A stretch of DNA of 46,116 nucleotides from JAXHLG01 sp964505305 (GTDB lineage Bacteria > Patescibacteriota > Minisyncoccia > Moranbacterales > DUUL01). A program made the translations under genes and the position numbers. Within the stretch, counting starts at the first letter, position 1. Each line of letters opens with the position of its first letter. The stretch is taken from NCBI GenBank assembly GCA_964505305.1, contig CAZDHE010000006.1, positions 1 to 46,116 of the forward strand. Direction: 5' to 3'. The notes under the pieces are model-generated. The model made no database searches. It was not told the origin of the DNA and saw only the letters and a list, made by a program, of their open reading frames with translations. This document shows positions 42,373-46,116 of this stretch, piece by piece.

Positions 42373-42373
42373 T
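42306..42373 (+). terminator. T-box-controlled terminator before thrS
   Basis: AAACCCCGTCTCA (42306-42318) is fully complementary to TGAGACGGGGTTT (42357-42369), followed by TTTATAT. Its left arm contains the CCCGTCTCA needed for the antiterminator, so the two folds exclude each other. The loop has its own ATTGTT/AACAAT stem. Confidence 0.85.
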
Positions 42374-42435
42374 ATAATTTTTAATTTCCAATTTTTAATT
42401 TTTAGACAATTTCAAATGTACAAAATCCAAATAAC

Positions 42436-42606
42436 TCAAACTTTTCGTTTAAAAGGCTTTCTCCCGCGATTCCCTCTTTCTCTCCCGTTTGATAATTCAG
42501 AAGCTTTTAGCTTCACTGAAGATTGAGAAAATTGAAGAGTCTTTCCAACGGATTTTGCAACATTAAGCTGAGGAAATAATGGATCGCAAGCTGGAAGTTT
42601 TTTCAT
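42436..42606 (-). CDS. Possible 56-aa basic protein, antisense to the thrS leader
   Basis: The ATG at 42606 is preceded by AAAAGGAGG with a six-base spacing, one of only two strong Shine-Dalgarno sites seen in the window. The product begins MKKLPACDPLFPQLNVAKSV and ends RERGNRGRKPFKRKV, a very basic tail that could bind nucleic acid. I recognise no family. It lies between the T-box terminator and thrS on the opposite strand, so a thrS transcript would be antisense to it. The evidence is the ribosome binding site and composition only. Confidence 0.4.
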   Translation of the reverse strand: MKKLPACDPLFPQLNVAKSVGKTLQFSQSSVKLKASELSNGRERGNRGRKPFKRKV

Positions 42607-42621
42607 ACCACGCCTCCTTTT

Positions 42622-42647
42622 GTTCTAAAACTTTGTTCTAAAACTTT
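42622..42647. repeat. Two tandem 13-base repeats between the small ORF and thrS
   Basis: GTTCTAAAACTTT occurs twice in direct succession (42622-42634 and 42635-42647). It is immediately upstream of the small minus-strand ORF's ribosome binding site and 35 bases before thrS, so it could be an operator for either. Confidence 0.7.
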
Positions 42648-42681
42648 AAAGTATCTCCTATTTAACCATTAATATAAATTT

Positions 42682-44454
42682 ATGTCAAAAGAGAAAAAGC
42701 AATCTAATAAACTGGAAATTAAAAGGCACAGCTTGGCTCACGTTTTAGCCGCGGCGGTGCTGGAAATGTTTCCGGAAGCTAAATTCGGTTTCGTACCGGC
42801 AATAGAAAACGGCTTCTATTACGATTTTGAGCTGCCTCGCACTTTAATTCCGGAGGATTTGCCGATAATCCAAGAAAAGATGAAAGAAATCATTAAAAGA
42901 AATGAGACTTTCCAAAAAAGGGTACTCCCTCCGGAAGAAGCCAAAGAAAACTTTGGGAAATTAAATCAATCCTACAAAGTTGAACTCATTGAAGACTTGG
43001 AAAAGGAGGGCTACAAAGAAGTTACTATTTACAAGCTGGGAAATTTTATAGACCTATGCAGCGGTCCTCACTTGGAATCCGCCGGGGAAATTAATGCGGA
43101 CTCCTTCAAGTTAACCGACATATCCGGAGCTTACTGGAAAGGCGATGAAAGCAATCCGATGCTGCAAAGAATCTACGGCATAGCCTTTAACGACAAAAAA
43201 AGCCTTAAAAAGCATCTTCATCAAATAGAAGAAGCCAAAAAGAGAGACCACCGCAAAATCGGCAAAGAGATGGATTTGTTTGTTTTCTCGGAACTGGTAG
43301 GCTCGGGATTGCCTTTATTTACGCCTAAGGGAGCTGCCATCAAAGAAGAACTTCAAAAATACATTGAGAGCATTTGCCGAAGATATGGCTTTGAAAAAGT
43401 GATCACGCCTCACTTGGCCGGCATTAAACTTTTTGAAACCTCCGGTCATGCTGAAAAATTTTCTGAAGAATTATTTCGAGTAACCTCCAAACATAAACAA
43501 AATTACGCCCTAAAACCGGTTCAATGCCCTCACCAAACTCAAATTTACGCCTCTAAAGCGCGCTCTTACCGGGACTTGCCAATTAGATATATGGAATCGG
43601 AAAAGCAGTATCGAGCGGAAAAGCCCGGCGAAATAGGCGGCCTCAACCGAGTTATCGCTATTACCGTCGAAGACGGGCATTCCTTCTGCACAATAGAACA
43701 AGCCAAGCAAGAAATCAAAAACTTAGTCGACAACATCAAAGAGTTTTACAGCACTTTCGGACTATGGGGAAACCAAAAAGTGTCCCTTTCTGTTCGGGAT
43801 TATCAAAATCCGGAAAAATATATCGGCGACAAAAGGGACTGGGATAAATGCGAAGAAATGTTGCAAGAAATTTCCGAGGAGCTCAATTTAGATGCTCAAA
43901 AACAAGAAGGAGAAGCAGCTCTCTATGGTCCCAAGTTGGACTTTATGTTTAAAGACGCCCTTGGAAAAGAAATTCAAATTCCCACCATTCAACTCGATTT
44001 TGCTACTCCCAAAAGGTTTGGTTTGACTTATGTCAACGAAAAAGGCGAGAAGGTTAACCCCGTAATGATTCATCGGGCTATTTTGGGATCTTATGAAAGA
44101 TTTATGGCTTTGTTAATAGAGCATTACGCCGGAAAATTCCCCGTCTGGATCGCTCCGGTTCAAGCTTCAGTTTTACCGATTTCCGATAAATTCAATCAAT
44201 ATGCTCAAAAAGTTAAGCAACAGTTATTTGAAAAAGGAATTCGAGTAGAAATTGACACCTCCGGAGAATCATTAGGCAAAAAAATAGCCGAAGCCACCAA
44301 ACAAAAAACTCCCTATTTGCTGGTAGTGGGAGAAAAAGAAAAAGAAAGCAACTCGGTAGCCGTCCGCCACCGCGATGGCAAAAAACAAGAGGCGCTAAAA
44401 GTGGAAGATTTTTTGAAAAAAATTGAAAAAGAAATTAAAGAAAAAAAATCGTAA
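42682..44454 (+). CDS. thrS: Threonyl-tRNA synthetase lacking the TGS domain
   Basis: A 590-aa class II synthetase that charges tRNA-Thr. It starts directly with the editing (N2) domain: HSLAHVLAAAV is the HxxxH pair and CSGPHLES the later Cys/His site. The catalytic core follows, with its zinc-site cysteine in VQCPHQTQIYASK, motif 2 near YMESEKQYRAE, a His in TVEDGHSFC, and HRAILGSYERF in motif 3. The anticodon domain ends the protein. The usual N-terminal TGS domain of about 60 residues is missing, and CPHQ replaces the common CPGH. The ATG at 42682 has no Shine-Dalgarno sequence. Transcription is probably controlled by the T-box leader. Confidence 0.95.
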   Translation: MSKEKKQSNKLEIKRHSLAHVLAAAVLEMFPEAKFGFVPAIENGFYYDFELPRTLIPEDLPIIQEKMKEIIKRNETFQKRVLPPEEAKENFGKLNQSYKVELIEDLEKEGYKEVTIYKLGNFIDLCSGPHLESAGEINADSFKLTDISGAYWKGDESNPMLQRIYGIAFNDKKSLKKHLHQIEEAKKRDHRKIGKEMDLFVFSELVGSGLPLFTPKGAAIKEELQKYIESICRRYGFEKVITPHLAGIKLFETSGHAEKFSEELFRVTSKHKQNYALKPVQCPHQTQIYASKARSYRDLPIRYMESEKQYRAEKPGEIGGLNRVIAITVEDGHSFCTIEQAKQEIKNLVDNIKEFYSTFGLWGNQKVSLSVRDYQNPEKYIGDKRDWDKCEEMLQEISEELNLDAQKQEGEAALYGPKLDFMFKDALGKEIQIPTIQLDFATPKRFGLTYVNEKGEKVNPVMIHRAILGSYERFMALLIEHYAGKFPVWIAPVQASVLPISDKFNQYAQKVKQQLFEKGIRVEIDTSGESLGKKIAEATKQKTPYLLVVGEKEKESNSVAVRHRDGKKQEALKVEDFLKKIEKEIKEKKS

Positions 44455-44499
44455 AATTACCCGATTAAAATTCAACAAAGACACAAGGACACCCTCTTT

Positions 44500-45291
44500 T
44501 TATTCTTGATCGCTTTTTATAAATTGAATTATTTGTCTTTTAAAGTTTGCGGACAACCAAATATCGTTATGGCCTCTCTCTTCAATCAAGATATATTCTT
44601 TCTCGAGACTCGGAATTGATTGGTATAATTCTTTTGAAAATTTTTCGGGAATAATTGAATCGCTATCGCCATGAATAATTAACAATCTACCATGATAATC
44701 TTTTAGCCATTTAACATTGTCATACTCTTTGGTTAGCAAGATTGAGGCGGGATATATAACATACTTTGATTGAGCAACCTTTTCGAGACTGGAAAAAGGG
44801 GAAACCAAAATCAAATTTTCCACATCGCCAAGGCCGGCGTGGTAGCTTGCGGCGCCGGAACCTATGCTTTGGCCATAAACAGTGACCTCTTCATAATCTT
44901 TTTCATAAATATAATTATGGATATTTTCCACGTCATTAAGGATAAGCTCCTCAGACGGATTAACATCGTCATTGGAATATCCGGCGTATTCAACAAATAT
45001 TAATGATGCGTCAGACTGCTCGAAAACAGCTCTGGCATAGCTTCGATCACAAGCCGAGCCGGCATTGCCATGATAGTAAACTATCACATCATCACCTTGC
45101 CCTTCTTTAAAATAAAATCTGGTGCCGTTAGCTTCTAATTTTTGATAATCTTTGAAACCGGAGCACCTTTTAAAATCTTGATTATCCGGATGATACAAAA
45201 TTGACTTTTGGCTGAAAAATAAATAAAAGCCAAACAAAATATATAACAAAAGAGCAATCCGCAAGACTTTTTTCAACAATTTAATAATCAT
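44500..45291 (-). CDS. Membrane-anchored alpha/beta hydrolase
   Basis: A 263-aa serine hydrolase with an N-terminal membrane helix (about residues 8-26). The oxyanion region is YYHGNAGSA, the nucleophile elbow GQSIG (Ser142), the acid in HGDSDSIIP (probably Asp211), and the histidine in ERGHNDIW (His241). The pattern resembles the ABHD12/ABHD17-like and bacterial 'BEM46' family; the substrate is unknown, lipid or ester being plausible. It converges with thrS, the stops lying 45 bases apart. It is unrelated in sequence to the hydrolase domain inside LeuRS. It starts with ATG at 45291. Confidence 0.88.
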   Translation of the reverse strand: MIIKLLKKVLRIALLLYILFGFYLFFSQKSILYHPDNQDFKRCSGFKDYQKLEANGTRFYFKEGQGDDVIVYYHGNAGSACDRSYARAVFEQSDASLIFVEYAGYSNDDVNPSEELILNDVENIHNYIYEKDYEEVTVYGQSIGSGAASYHAGLGDVENLILVSPFSSLEKVAQSKYVIYPASILLTKEYDNVKWLKDYHGRLLIIHGDSDSIIPEKFSKELYQSIPSLEKEYILIEERGHNDIWLSANFKRQIIQFIKSDQE

Positions 45292-46116
45292 ACTCTTTAT
45301 TTAAATAATTTTACCGCGCAAAGCAAGCAAGGACCACCTGTTTCAGCTAAACTATTCCTCTTTTTTATATAAGCTCTCAAAGGTTTTTTTATTTAGAAAC
45401 GATGAATTTTTTCAAACATCGGGAGTCTTTATTGCCAATAACCAATTATTTCGAATTACAAATTACCTTGGAGTGAGGCTGTTTCCAAACACCATTTCGT
45501 TACGAAATTTCTGATTTTTTAGATAAATTTAGCAAAGAGGGTAGAATTGTAGTAGGAATACAGCCCCGGAATACGAAATACTTTTTTCATTTTATCCCCT
45601 TCTTAAGGAAAGATTGGGGAGGATTTACACCTTTTACTTTCCATCTTTCTCAAAGAGGGATTAAGGGAGATTTATAGAACTATAAATCACTCCCAGCCTC
45701 CCTTTAAAAAAGGGAGGGGCCGATTTCCCTCTTTTCTTATCTTAAGAAAAGAACCTCCTTCTTTATTAAAGGGGAATCAAAAAAGATTTACACCTTTTAC
45801 TTTCCCTCTTTTTTAAGAAGAGATTAAGATGGATTTCCACTTTCTATTCTCTCCCTTTTTTAAAGGGAGATTAAGAGGGATTTACAAAAACAAAAAATCC
45901 TCTCTGACTCTCCTTCTCCAAAGGAGAGAACCTCCTTCTTTTTCAAAGAGCGGAATCACCAAAAAAAGAAAGAGGATAAAAGCAACATTTAGCAATTTAA
46001 GACAACCAATAAACAACTGAATCCCCATCCTTAAAATTTTTTTCAAATACTACCATATAACGTAGAAACCACTGAACAATTAACTTTCAGCGTCTATTTT
46101 ACTCCTTTAAGAGTAA
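45292..46116. other. Non-coding end region with repeats
   Basis: No credible gene was seen in the last 825 bases. It holds the palindrome ATTTCGTTACGAAAT (45494-45508), the repeat cluster at 45595-45960, and ACTACCATATAACGTA at about 46050, a copy of half of the palindrome at 12907. Confidence 0.6.
45595..45960. repeat. Cluster of CCCTCTTT...AAAGAGGG repeats
   Basis: Several related units appear: a short pyrimidine/purine hairpin such as CTCCCTTTTTTAAAGGGAG-like, followed by ATTAAGRGGGATTT. GATTTACACCTTTTACTTTCC is repeated nearly in full: the shared core GATTTACACCTTTTACTTTC lies at 45622-45641 and 45785-45804. CTCTCC...GGAGAGAACCTCCTTCTTT-type ends also recur. The same style of repeat lies at 40486-40560. 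These look like small non-autonomous or REP-like elements. Confidence 0.65.

Larger units (their letters stand above)
41725..42435. other. Divergent regulatory region between the sigma-like gene and thrS
   Basis: This holds a minus-strand promoter (41918-41946), a plus-strand promoter (42067-42094) and the T-box leader. A minus-strand frame at 41839-42060 starts with TTG, is Cys/Phe-rich and sits between promoter and gene; I regard it as chance. Confidence 0.6.

Noticed and set aside
42323..42526. Plus-strand 67-codon frame after the T-box
   Set aside because: It starts inside the terminator loop, has no ribosome binding site, and the opposite strand holds a better small ORF.

Overview
The window looks like a chromosomal piece of a Candidate Phyla Radiation (Patescibacteria, probably Parcubacteria-like) genome. 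Reasons: AT-rich DNA; an S10-spc ribosomal protein cluster with no rpmD (uL30) gene between rpsE and rplO, a known CPR trait; several protein families typical of CPR (DUF4012, DUF4446, a DUF8128-type membrane protein next to a TraG/HerA-like ATPase, sigma region 4 joined to a HARE-HTH domain); start codons mostly without a Shine-Dalgarno sequence; and intergenic DNA full of short tandem and palindromic repeats. The exact lineage cannot be fixed from the sequence alone. No tRNA, rRNA or CRISPR array was recognised.

Layout. 1-3.1 kb (minus): DUF4012 protein and an O-antigen ligase/polymerase-like membrane protein (surface polysaccharide). 3.5-9.4 kb (plus): MBL-fold hydrolase, small membrane protein, gyrA, recG. 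9.6-14.9 kb (minus): leuS, a HAD hydrolase and recR. 15.1-27.6 kb (minus): secY and the ribosomal cluster, transcribed rplU, then rpsJ-rplC-rplD-rplW-rplB-rpsS-rplV-rpsC-rplP-rpmC-rpsQ-rplN-rplX-rplE-rpsN-rpsH-rplF-rplR-rpsE-rplO-secY, with recR beyond. 27.7-29.0 kb: an insertion sequence bounded by a 5-bp duplication, followed by about 600 bp of repeats. 29.7-37.0 kb (plus): pheS, pheT, rnhB, an ABC exporter pair and a DUF4446 gene. 37.0-41.7 kb (minus): TraG/HerA-like ATPase, DUF8128-type protein, sigma-4/HARE-HTH regulator. 42.1-44.5 kb (plus): T-box leader and thrS. 44.5-45.3 kb (minus): membrane-anchored alpha/beta hydrolase, then repeat-rich DNA to the end.

Most of the genes serve translation (ribosomal proteins and three aminoacyl-tRNA synthetases), DNA topology and repair (gyrA, recG, recR, rnhB) and protein export (secY).

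The strongest unusual observation is the leucyl-tRNA synthetase. It carries a complete RBBP9/YdeN-like serine hydrolase domain with an intact Ser-Asp-His set, placed in frame inside its second zinc-binding module. The same gene contains two in-frame heptamer tandem repeats of the kind otherwise seen between genes. Next come a textbook T-box antiterminator/terminator in front of thrS, an insertion sequence with paired transposase-binding-type repeats 35 bp apart at each end, and a long hairpin in the rpsJ-rplC spacer.
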